Positions 1 through 5,765 of a DNA stretch of 5,765 nucleotides are shown piece after piece (positions within the stretch are counted from its first letter, which is position 1; each line of letters begins with the position of its first letter). The translations under genes and the position numbers were made by a program. The notes beneath the pieces were generated by a model. The model ran no database searches. It was not told the origin of the DNA and worked only from the letters and a program-made list of their open reading frames with translations. Source of the stretch: Ardenticatenales bacterium (GTDB taxonomy: Bacteria > Chloroflexota > Anaerolineae > Ardenticatenales > Ardenticatenaceae); NCBI GenBank assembly GCA_013812995.1, contig JACCSL010000206.1, positions 1 to 5,765 of the forward strand. Reading direction: 5' to 3'.

Positions 1-6
1 CCGTGT

Positions 7-54
7 CCCCTCTCCCGAAATCGGGAGAGGGGCGGCCGAAGGCCGGGGAGAGGG
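7..54. repeat. GC-rich hairpin repeat with a third copy of the arm
   Basis: A perfect 12-base inverted repeat is present: CCCCTCTCCCGA at 7-18 pairs with TCGGGAGAGGGG at 21-32 around a 2-base centre. It is followed by a second small hairpin, CGGCC-GAA-GGCCG (33-45), and then by another copy of the purine arm, GGGAGAGGG (46-54). That copy could pair with 8-16 in place of the first arm, so two mutually exclusive folds are possible. No T-run follows on the plus strand, so an intrinsic terminator is not well supported. The pattern resembles the GGGAGAGGG-type interspersed palindromes found between genes in many GC-rich bacteria. It could equally be the transcript end of a gene lying before the window. 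Confidence 0.65.
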
Positions 55-95
55 CTCCGCTAGCACGCTTCCCCTCTTCCATAGCACAAATAAGC

Positions 96-116
96 CGTTT
101 ACGTTTTACGTTTTAC
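96..116. repeat. Three tandem heptamers (G/C)GTTTTAC-like
   Basis: Three head-to-tail 7-base units are visible: CGTTTAC (96-102), GTTTTAC (103-109) and GTTTTAC (110-116). They end 26 bases before the start codon of the membrane protein gene at 143, so they would lie in its leader or promoter. The 7-base spacing does not match a helical turn, and no convincing -35/-10 pair was found here. A regulatory role is possible but unsupported; simple slippage is the plainer explanation. Confidence 0.45.
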
Positions 117-142
117 CTCCACTTCCAGAACAAGGTACACCT

Positions 143-781
143 ATGAGCAACTCTCTTTCGATTCACCCGCGCGTGCTCCTTCTCTCTGGCTGGGCGCGGC
201 GGCTGGCGCTGCTGATGGCGGGGCTGATTCTCTTTGGCATTGGCGTGGCGCTCATGGCGCGGAGCGGGATGGGTCTCGGGCCGTGGGAGGCGTTTCACCA
301 GGGGCTTGCGCTGCACACGGGCCTGGAGATGGGCGCGGTGAGCATCTTCGTAGGTATGGCGGTGCTGCTGGCCTGGATTCCGCTGCGCCAGTGGCCCGGC
401 ATCGGCACCGTGCTCAACATTCTGACCATCGGCACAGCAACGGACATGACACTGGTGCTGCTGCCCACACCCGAGCACTACGCCGTGCGCCTGCTCTGGA
501 TGGTCGTGGGTCTGCTGCTGACGGGGCTGGGCTGCGGGATGTACCTCAGCGCCAAGCTGGGCGCTGGCCCGCGCGATGGCGTGATGATGGGCCTGCACAA
601 GCGAACCGGGCTCAGCATTCGCACGATTCGCACCCTGATCGAGGTGGCGGTGCTAGTGGCGGGCTGGCTAATGGGCGGCCAGATCGGGCTGGGCACAGTA
701 GCCTTCGCCTTCGGCATCGGTCCCATTGTCCAGCCCGTGATGCGCTGGTTTGGCGGCCTGCCAAGCGAGAGAGGGGAATAA
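143..781 (+). CDS. YczE/YyaS/YitT-family integral membrane protein
   Basis: This is a 212-residue polytopic membrane protein with about five or six hydrophobic segments (near residues 21-41, 64-82, 86-106, 114-134, 164-179 and 182-200). Two related glycine-rich motifs mark the family. The first is G-M-G-L-G-P-W-E-A at 42-50, following a G-x-G-x-A-L-M-A-R stretch. The second is K-L-G-A-G-P-R-D-G at 138-146, with the downstream G-G-Q-I-G-L-G-T-V-A-F-A run at 178-189. The duplicated G-x-G-P pattern is typical of the YczE/YyaS group. The biochemical role of this family is not established; the Bacillus member yczE lies next to the surfactin locus. The start at 143 is supported by AAGG at 132-135, seven bases upstream. 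Length is normal for the family and the frame is intact. The gene converges with the lipoprotein gene downstream, so the two are not co-transcribed. The family call is confident; the substrate, if any, is unknown. Confidence 0.87.
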   Translation: MSNSLSIHPRVLLLSGWARRLALLMAGLILFGIGVALMARSGMGLGPWEAFHQGLALHTGLEMGAVSIFVGMAVLLAWIPLRQWPGIGTVLNILTIGTATDMTLVLLPTPEHYAVRLLWMVVGLLLTGLGCGMYLSAKLGAGPRDGVMMGLHKRTGLSIRTIRTLIEVAVLVAGWLMGGQIGLGTVAFAFGIGPIVQPVMRWFGGLPSERGE

Positions 782-833
782 AAAGTGCGCCTGTGTGTTG
801 GCGGATGGTTAGGGGACTGGTGGGCGTTGCTTC

Positions 834-850
834 AGGCTCTTCGGTAGCCT
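834..850. terminator. Possible transcript-end hairpin with UUCG tetraloop
   Basis: AGGCT (834-838) pairs with AGCCT (846-850). The stem continues through C839-G844, with T845 bulged, to close a TTCG loop, giving the exceptionally stable C(UUCG)G tetraloop in RNA. It lies in the short gap between two convergent genes, where a bidirectional terminator would be expected. The stem is short and no clear T-tract follows on either strand, so intrinsic termination is only a possibility; an RNA-stabilising 3' hairpin is an alternative. Confidence 0.3.
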
Positions 851-868
851 ATTACAGCAATGTATCCA

Positions 869-2113
869 TCACTGCCACCACCCCGCCCGAAGCCGCCACA
901 TGTAGGCTGTCTGCTCTGAGCTATTGTTGCGGGTGACAGGCGAGAGGAGGGCAGTCACCCAGGGGATGGAGTCAAACCCTTGGCGGGCGCTCAAGCGCAA
1001 AATAGCGCCCGCGATCAGAAGGCTAAACCCCCAGGCAACAACATAGGAGGGGATGATACCCTGCGCCCACAGCGGAAAGGGCGCGAACGCTGCCACTATA
1101 ACCACCAGGTCAACCAGGGGATTCAGAACCACGGACGGTTTGAGGGTCACGCGAACCGTCCATGCGGCAACGAGCAGCAGTACCAGCAGAGCGCTATGAT
1201 CCAGAGGGAGGCTTCCGCCCACGGTTGGTAGCACGAAATAGAAGAGGAACACGGGAAGCGCGATGAGAAACACGGGAACCGCCAGGGGCAGCAGAAGACC
1301 CACCAGGCGTCCTCCCGCGAGAACCCAGCCAAGGAGGGCAAGAAAGGGAACCCCGTAAAACAAGAATTTCAAAAAGAGATAGTGGAACCATCCGTCACTA
1401 TTGTGCTCCGTGACTGCCCGCGAGTAGAAAGGATTGGCAATAAGGATAGCAAGCGCCAGAACCAGACTTTCCCACAGCGTAGCTATTGTTCCCGCTTGCA
1501 GACCTACGATGTGGTCGGGCGTGGGCATCGCACATCCCACGGCTTGGCGAATCCACCCCCCGGTTCTATCCAGAATGACAATCCCCTCGTTCCCCATTGC
1601 GATGGAGACAAAATACTGGCCTCCGCCACGGTCTGTTATGGCCAGGTCACTCGGGAAAGCATGGGGGCGCATTTGCTGACAACCGCTGTCCTTGAGCATG
1701 CGATGGAAGCGCGCTATGAAACTATACCGGGCCTCGGGCGCTGTCCAGGCCACGCTCCAGCTCTGGCCCCCATCGAGGCTCTTCTCGACGTGGGCCGTGC
1801 CCGTGATGCGGTAGCAGATAGAAGAGGTTGAGGACAGACATTTGCTGATGGGCAGGGCGGGAGGCTGGGCGAAGTAGCTTTGAACCAACCCGGGCGGAGC
1901 GGCTTCAGTTTCCCAGCTTTGTCCGCCGTTGGTGCTACGAATCACCCCTTCCTCCCCACGATATGCGCCCTTCTGTGGCTCGTGCGCGATTTCATGGTAC
2001 AACACGTTTTCCACCGAGGTCAGGCGGAACACAGAATTTTCCGCCTGGGGGCCCGAGCAACCCCCCACCAGGCACACCAGCAGGCACAAAAGCCAAAATT
2101 TTCGATTCATCAT
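869..2113 (-). CDS. Lipoprotein with Asp-box (BNR-like) motifs and a multi-pass membrane C-terminus
   Basis: The protein has 414 residues. A lipoprotein signal is clear: M-M-N-R-K, a hydrophobic stretch, and the lipobox V-G-G-C with the cysteine at residue 19. The outer N-terminal half carries two Asp-box motifs, S-T-N-G-G-Q-S-W (60-67) and S-L-D-G-G-Q-S-W (112-118, counted from L113 minus one). These are the loop motif of sialidase-like and BNR beta-propeller proteins, but two copies are too few for a full propeller. From about residue 209 onward the chain is strongly hydrophobic, with about six predicted membrane helices (near 209-228, 246-267, 270-294, 305-322, 330-348 and 354-372). A lipobox plus a polytopic domain is an unusual pairing. 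Two adjacent ATGs (2113 and 2110) are possible starts. GAGGTG-like Shine-Dalgarno sequence at about 2119-2124 favours the outer one slightly. The gene is divergent from the hydrolase gene at 2639. No enzymatic residues were recognised; function unknown, possibly surface binding or sensing. Confidence 0.78.
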   Translation of the reverse strand: MMNRKFWLLCLLVCLVGGCSGPQAENSVFRLTSVENVLYHEIAHEPQKGAYRGEEGVIRSTNGGQSWETEAAPPGLVQSYFAQPPALPISKCLSSTSSICYRITGTAHVEKSLDGGQSWSVAWTAPEARYSFIARFHRMLKDSGCQQMRPHAFPSDLAITDRGGGQYFVSIAMGNEGIVILDRTGGWIRQAVGCAMPTPDHIVGLQAGTIATLWESLVLALAILIANPFYSRAVTEHNSDGWFHYLFLKFLFYGVPFLALLGWVLAGGRLVGLLLPLAVPVFLIALPVFLFYFVLPTVGGSLPLDHSALLVLLLVAAWTVRVTLKPSVVLNPLVDLVVIVAAFAPFPLWAQGIIPSYVVAWGFSLLIAGAILRLSARQGFDSIPWVTALLSPVTRNNSSEQTAYMWRLRAGWWQ

Positions 2114-2146
2114 GATAGCACCTCATCTCGTCAGGGAATGAGGCTG

Positions 2147-2155
2147 ACTATAGCA
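2147..2155 (-). promoter_or_regulatory. Extended -10 promoter candidate for the lipoprotein gene
   Basis: On the minus strand this reads TGCTATAGT, an extended -10 element (TGN followed by TATAGT, four or five matches to TATAAT). It sits 34 bases before the start codon of the lipoprotein gene, giving a leader of roughly 25-30 bases that contains the Shine-Dalgarno sequence. No good -35 hexamer occurs at 16-18 bases, which is tolerated for extended -10 promoters. Confidence 0.4.
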
Positions 2156-2393
2156 GAGGCAAAGAGGGGCTGCTTGACACGGATACTACAAGGGGATGAT
2201 AAAGTTATAGGCAACTACCGTGACGGTTTTGACTTCGGCCCAGACCCCTCCGACCAAGGGCACCATCGCCCCATCCCGCTCAATGCCTCAAACGCCAATT
2301 TGCTCCACTCTTCCGGTACTGTTTTCTCTCCCATCTGCCCCTCCGCCGCACCCGCTTGTGCCTTCCTCTAGTCTACGCCTCCCATCCAAAAAA

Positions 2394-2422
2394 GTGAACC
2401 GCACCCATGAAATTTCTATAAT
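2394..2422 (+). promoter_or_regulatory. Secondary promoter candidate with a perfect -10 box
   Basis: TATAAT at 2417-2422 is a perfect -10 hexamer. The best -35 at 17 bases is GTGAAC (2394-2399), which matches only three positions of TTGACA. If used, it would add a leader of over 200 bases to the hydrolase transcript and would read through the LexA-like operator. It shares the string TTCTATAAT with the main promoter at 2561-2569. No palindrome overlaps it. Confidence 0.3.
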
Positions 2423-2540
2423 TGTCGGATGGTGGTGCTATTCTTTTCTTCACTCTATCGTACCCACAGACTCATCTGGGACGTCTTTATGTAAAGAAAT
2501 GGAAAGCGCGTCTATTCCATCCCCAATCTTGTCAACCCTC

Positions 2541-2569
2541 TTGCAATTACAGAACATTAGTTCTATAAT
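2541..2569 (+). promoter_or_regulatory. Main sigma-70 type promoter of the wall-hydrolase gene
   Basis: TTGCAA at 2541-2546 (four of six matches to TTGACA) and TATAAT at 2564-2569 (perfect) are separated by exactly 17 bases, the optimal spacing. Transcription would start near 2576, leaving a leader of roughly 60 bases before ATG 2639. The spacer and the first base of the -10 box are occupied by the palindrome annotated separately, so a protein bound there would block RNA polymerase. This is the best promoter match seen in the window. Confidence 0.7.
2551..2564. promoter_or_regulatory. LexA-like SOS operator (GAAC-N4-GTTC)
   Basis: AGAACATTAGTTCT is a palindrome with perfect 5-base arms, AGAAC and GTTCT, around ATTA. 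The inner GAAC-N4-GTTC is the conserved core of the SOS box bound by LexA of gram-positive type (consensus CGAAC-N4-GTTCG in Bacillus). The flanking base pair is A/T rather than C/G. It fills the spacer between the -35 and -10 of the hydrolase promoter, the usual place for a LexA-repressed operator. Scanning every GAAC by eye found no second GAAC-N4-GTTC in the window. LexA binding is inferred from motif and position; another dimeric repressor with the same half-site remains possible. Confidence 0.65.
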
Positions 2570-2638
2570 GGCTTTGTGCTTGACAGGAACTTTTATCGTC
2601 TACCGTGAGTTGAGTCAGTAGAAAAGGGCGAATCTCCT

Positions 2639-5600
2639 ATGCCGAGTTATATCTCCTCTATCCGCAACGCCCGCCTAGAACAGGCTACCCTCCAACAACA
2701 AACCCAAGAAATCAAGAATCAACTCCAGCACACCCACGAGACGTTACAGGGGCTGATCGCCTTCGTGATGGGCGAACATCTTACCGTCCATACCTTCCGC
2801 GCCTTCTGGCGGCAGGAAGAGCGCGCTATACTGGCCCTACGCAACATAGGTCAGATGCTGGGGCTGGAACTGTCAGAGGTCGCGCGCTCCGTGTTCCAGC
2901 AGCTGGATGATACGGAAAAGATGTCGCTGCTGGAGTTCCAGACCGATGAGGCAGCCCATCTCTTTGCCACCATTGACAGCATTGAGCCGGACGAGGATCA
3001 GATTGGGGATGGGCGCGGGGCTGCTGAAAAATTTCAGTACGCCGCCGAGGCGCGCTCCGCTCTCCTGCGCTACACCCTCTCGGTGTTGAGCCAGCGCTAC
3101 CCCAGCTATGCCTTCAACACGCTGGGCGAGGCAACGACCTGGACCAATGCGTTCTCCGCGCTGATTCAGGAAGCGGAGCAGATTATTGAGGGAACGCGAC
3201 GGCTTCTCTATGATGAGGCAACGGCCATCCAGAGCCATCTCGACACCCTGCGAAACCGCTTCGAGTTTCTGGAGGAGCAGGCCCACGCTGCTGCTGTCAC
3301 AATTCGGGAGGATTGGCGCGTGCTGCTGGAGCAGGCCGAGGCACACATTCTGGCACAGCTCAATGTCCGCCACGAGCAGCTAGAGCAGTTGGCCTTTGGC
3401 GAACTCAAGGATGCGCGCGAGTCCGGCTGGCTTGCCGCTATTGCCTGGCAGACCGCGCGCCACGCGCCGGTGCTGGGCACGCTCCTGCTGACTCTGGCGG
3501 GTGGCAGTACGCTCCTCAAAGAGACGCGCCCGTCGATCCCCACCCTTCACATTCCACCGATGGTCATGGAGGGGGCAAGCCAGATGGTGCAGGGCGTCGG
3601 GAATTTTCCCGTGGTCGCCCGCCGCACCGAACCGCTCCCCACCGAGGCGCTCAGCCTCACCAATGACGAAGTCTCGCACTTCTTCTCCGCGCAGCCGCGT
3701 GGCCGACATACCCTGACGCTTTCCGATGGCGCGAGCCTTCAGCGAGTGCTGGATGAGCTGGCACGCTATGGGTATGCCCACCCGGATGTGCTGAAGCTCC
3801 TCGGGTTGAACTCGGTGAACGAGATCGTGGGACCAACGACGATTGATGTGCGCTGGAGCCAGGGCGGACGCCCCCTTCTTCTGCCACCCTACCAGTCCCC
3901 CGCCCCGGCCATCGCGGCAGCGGCGGTCCCCGAGGCCGTTGCCATTCCGGTTCGTTTTGAGGGAGAGTCCCAGCCTATTACCTCGCTGGTGGTCCATCGC
4001 GTTCAGCCCGGCGAAACGCTCCGCAGCGTCGCGGAACGATACACCACCACCCTGACGGAGCTTCAGCAGGATAATCGCTTGGCGGACGCGGAGGCCCACC
4101 TTCAGCCAGGGCAGATGGTACTGGTGCGTGTCAGCGGGCGCGCTCTCACCGTTCAAGCGCCTGCTGCTGCTGCTGGAACGCCACTGGCCGTGCAGGTACG
4201 CAGTGGCGGGGGCTTCCCCACCGCGCGGGTTCCCACCGCCATTGCGCCGACCCTCCCCAGCCCGTTAGGGACAGAGGGGCTCGTGGCGCGCCACGGCTCG
4301 ACCATCTACCCCAGCGTAGACGAGATGCCCGAGGATGTGCGCCACTACTTCACAGGCACCGTTCAGGAAGTGGCGGATTTCTTCAACGTCCGCCCCGGCG
4401 ACATCATCGGTATCCTCCAGGCAGAGAACAACAATGCAGGGCTGCGCATCTATCAGCCCGCCGTCAGTAGTGCCGGGGCGCAGGGTGTGGCACAGATCGT
4501 GGCGCGCACCTGGAATGGCTGGTCCAACCCTCAGACTGATGATTTCACCGCTGACCTGCGCGCGATTGAGCAGTACGGGGGTCTGGGCTTTGACTGGTCC
4601 ATGCGCGAGGCGTGGCGGCGCTGGAAGAGCGGCGAGGGGGACGGAAGTGAGCTTGCCTACTCCAATGCGGACCCCGCGCGCTTCGAGAACAGTGTGGCAG
4701 GCATCGCGCGCCATCTCGTCCAGTGGGGGCTAACGCGGGACCGCGCCGTGGCGAACCCCGAGTGGTATCGGCAGCGGCTGGCCGATGCGATTTCGGTGTA
4801 CAACAGCGGCAAGCCCCTGGCCGAGGCCGAGAATTTCCGCCAGTCCGCCGATAACCGGAAGACCACCGGGCAGTATGTTCGGGAGGCGATGGCTATTGCA
4901 GAGGCGACGCCGGTCAATCTCATCCAACCTGCGCATTCCGCGCCGCTCCGCGATGCCTATCGCCAGTTGATGGACCAGGCCTTCGGCGTGGGCCTAAGCG
5001 AGAGCGAGTTGGAGATGGCCGTGGATGGCTCGCTGATTGCCACGCGCGTGGCCGCCGGTCACCAGCGCCCAGAGGATGGCGCGCATGAGCTGTTGAACCA
5101 GACCATTGAGCACTATCTCGCCGAGGGATGGGCCGCGCGCGCCGCAGGCAAGCCTCTGCCCTGGCCCTTCATCTACGACGAAAAAACGCTCCAGGCACAG
5201 CAGGTAGCTGTTCAGATGGTGGGTCGCCCGCTTTCGCCCTGGGAACTGGAACCTCTTCTGGAGCAGAGCAACGGGGAGCAGGAGGCCATCAAGCGGCTCC
5301 TCAGCACGCGTGGGGATGCGCGGCTCTTCGCCGGAACTATCCGTGTCTTCGATGAGGCACTCAAGCGCAGCGAGCGCGGCCTTTTCGTTGCCAAGCACGA
5401 GGTCGCCAACCTGGTGCAGACCGCCGTGGCCGGGTACACGCCGCAGGCGATGACCGTCCAGCAGGTGCAGCAGGCGATGGAGCAGATTGAGACCACGATT
5501 CGCCAGCTTCCGGAGTACCGAGAGGTGAATGGCGCGACGGCCTTCACGGCCACCCCGCTGGTACCGATGCCCCGTATCTTCAAGGGCTTTGGGACTCCCG

Positions 5601-5765
5601 TGGACTACCAGCAGGGAGGTCGCCACACCGGGATCGACGTAGCCAATCCGCCCTACCACGGTCAGGAGCCGCAGCTCTACGCGGTAGCGGCGGCCCGTGT
5701 GGTGTATGTGGGGCCGCTGTACTGCGACGCGCCCACGGCCTGCCGGGGTGGAAACTCTATTGTCC
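2639..5765 (+). CDS. Membrane-anchored bifunctional wall hydrolase: LysM, lytic transglycosylase (SLT) and M23 peptidase; 3' end cut by window
   Basis: ATG 2639 is the first start after an in-frame stop at 2606-2608 and has AAGGG (2624-2628) ten bases upstream. The frame stays open for 1042 codons to the window edge. Residues 1-260 are helical and charged, lack a signal peptide, and have coiled-coil-like stretches (about 8-40 and 175-258). A hydrophobic segment at about 264-293 is a likely single membrane anchor, placing the rest outside. Residues 355-418 are weakly LysM-like. A clear LysM covers 452-498 (H-R-V-Q-P-G-E-T-L at 453-461, N479, L-Q-P-G-Q at 488-492). An Ala/Pro linker leads to an SLT domain (about 576-740) with probable catalytic E596, S-A-G-A-Q-G-V-A-Q-I at 611-620 and Y-N-S-G at 721-724; these match family motifs E-S, G-A-x-G-x-x-Q and A-Y-N-A-G. 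A helical linker precedes an M23 domain with zinc motif H996-T-G-I-D1000. Its second H-x-H motif would lie beyond the window. SLT cleaves glycan strands and M23 cleaves peptide cross-bridges. Such pairs occur in phage tail lysins and conjugation hydrolases; which applies here is unknown. Confidence 0.88.
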   Translation, partial: MPSYISSIRNARLEQATLQQQTQEIKNQLQHTHETLQGLIAFVMGEHLTVHTFRAFWRQEERAILALRNIGQMLGLELSEVARSVFQQLDDTEKMSLLEFQTDEAAHLFATIDSIEPDEDQIGDGRGAAEKFQYAAEARSALLRYTLSVLSQRYPSYAFNTLGEATTWTNAFSALIQEAEQIIEGTRRLLYDEATAIQSHLDTLRNRFEFLEEQAHAAAVTIREDWRVLLEQAEAHILAQLNVRHEQLEQLAFGELKDARESGWLAAIAWQTARHAPVLGTLLLTLAGGSTLLKETRPSIPTLHIPPMVMEGASQMVQGVGNFPVVARRTEPLPTEALSLTNDEVSHFFSAQPRGRHTLTLSDGASLQRVLDELARYGYAHPDVLKLLGLNSVNEIVGPTTIDVRWSQGGRPLLLPPYQSPAPAIAAAAVPEAVAIPVRFEGESQPITSLVVHRVQPGETLRSVAERYTTTLTELQQDNRLADAEAHLQPGQMVLVRVSGRALTVQAPAAAAGTPLAVQVRSGGGFPTARVPTAIAPTLPSPLGTEGLVARHGSTIYPSVDEMPEDVRHYFTGTVQEVADFFNVRPGDIIGILQAENNNAGLRIYQPAVSSAGAQGVAQIVARTWNGWSNPQTDDFTADLRAIEQYGGLGFDWSMREAWRRWKSGEGDGSELAYSNADPARFENSVAGIARHLVQWGLTRDRAVANPEWYRQRLADAISVYNSGKPLAEAENFRQSADNRKTTGQYVREAMAIAEATPVNLIQPAHSAPLRDAYRQLMDQAFGVGLSESELEMAVDGSLIATRVAAGHQRPEDGAHELLNQTIEHYLAEGWAARAAGKPLPWPFIYDEKTLQAQQVAVQMVGRPLSPWELEPLLEQSNGEQEAIKRLLSTRGDARLFAGTIRVFDEALKRSERGLFVAKHEVANLVQTAVAGYTPQAMTVQQVQQAMEQIETTIRQLPEYREVNGATAFTATPLVPMPRIFKGFGTPVDYQQGGRHTGIDVANPPYHGQEPQLYAVAAARVVYVGPLYCDAPTACRGGNSIV

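Larger units (their letters stand above)
2114..2638. other. Divergent intergenic region, 525 bases, with promoters on both strands
   Basis: This stretch separates the minus-strand lipoprotein gene from the plus-strand hydrolase gene. The part at about 2221-2390 is C-rich and pyrimidine-biased on the plus strand, and nothing recognisable was found in it. The part at about 2390-2620 is clearly richer in A/T than the flanking genes and holds two TATAAT boxes and the LexA-like palindrome. An open frame runs through 2220-2621, but its predicted product is Ser/Pro/Thr-rich and low in complexity, and it overlaps the promoter and operator, so it is not annotated as a gene. Confidence 0.6.

Noticed and set aside
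113..598. 161-codon minus-strand open frame opposite the membrane protein gene
   Set aside because: The product is His/Gln/Arg-rich, typical of a shadow of a hydrophobic GC-rich gene on the other strand.
283..936. 217-codon plus-strand open frame overlapping the membrane protein gene in another frame
   Set aside because: Its Ala/Arg/Gly/His-rich product has no family signature, whereas the 143-781 frame matches the YczE family.
2174..2202. TTGACA at 2174-2179 as a plus-strand promoter
   Set aside because: The hexamer is perfect, but the sequence 17 bases on (TGATAA) matches the -10 consensus at only two positions, and it is more than 400 bases from the gene.
2463..2480. Small inverted repeat CCCACAGA/TCTGGG in the intergenic region
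   Set aside because: The stem is only four clean pairs plus two beyond a bulge and has no T-run, so it is within chance expectation.
2580..2585. TTGACA just downstream of the main promoter
   Set aside because: No -10 element occurs at 15-19 bases; the expected position reads CCGTGA.
2220..2621. Open frame of 133 codons directly before the hydrolase gene
   Set aside because: The product is Ser/Pro/Thr-rich and low in complexity, its codon use differs from the real genes, and it spans the promoter and LexA-like operator. No ribosome binding site was convincing.
3380..4156. 258-codon minus-strand open frame opposite the hydrolase gene
   Set aside because: It lies wholly antisense to a gene with clear LysM, SLT and M23 domains. 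Its existence follows from the GC-rich codon bias, and its product shows no recognisable domain.
4157..4175. GCT-repeat tract in the hydrolase gene
   Set aside because: It encodes a short alanine linker after the LysM domain and needs no further explanation.
4994..5659. 221-codon minus-strand open frame opposite the SLT-M23 linker region
   Set aside because: It is antisense to the hydrolase frame, including part of the M23 motif, with no domain of its own.

Overview
The window carries three protein genes and two informative non-coding stretches. Codon use in all three genes is strongly G/C-ending, while the upstream region of the third gene is visibly richer in A/T. No ribosomal RNA, tRNA, transposase, integrase or CRISPR array was seen. 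The host cannot be named from the sequence. The gram-positive-type GAAC-N4-GTTC operator, the GC-rich coding and the protein styles (Asp-box lipoprotein, large multidomain wall hydrolase) would suit a GC-rich bacterium with gram-positive-type LexA, for example a member of Chloroflexota or Actinomycetota. That is inference only.

Layout. Positions 1-142 hold a strong GC-rich hairpin repeat and a short T-rich tandem heptamer. A plus-strand gene at 143-781 encodes a YczE/YitT-type integral membrane protein. It converges on a minus-strand gene at 869-2113, which encodes a lipoprotein with two Asp-box (BNR) motifs followed by about six membrane helices. The 87-base convergent gap contains a small hairpin closed by a C(UUCG)G tetraloop.

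A 525-base divergent region (2114-2638) separates the lipoprotein gene from the main gene. That gene starts at ATG 2639, reads plus, and is still open at the window end (1042 full codons visible). Its product has a long helical N-terminal part, one central membrane segment, a LysM wall-binding repeat, a lytic transglycosylase (SLT) domain with its catalytic glutamate and both conserved motifs, and the start of an M23 metallopeptidase domain (HTGID). It therefore appears to carry both a glycan-cleaving and a peptide-cleaving activity on one membrane-anchored chain.

The most notable signal is upstream of this hydrolase. A near-consensus sigma-70 type promoter (TTGCAA, 17 bases, TATAAT at 2541-2569) has a perfect 14-base palindrome, AGAACATTAGTTCT, in its spacer. 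It contains GAAC-N4-GTTC, the core of the gram-positive LexA (SOS) box. The simplest reading is a DNA-damage-inducible, membrane-tethered, two-enzyme wall hydrolase. Such an enzyme could serve a mobile element, phage-like particle or secretion/conjugation machine, or programmed lysis. No neighbouring gene in the window confirms which of these applies.
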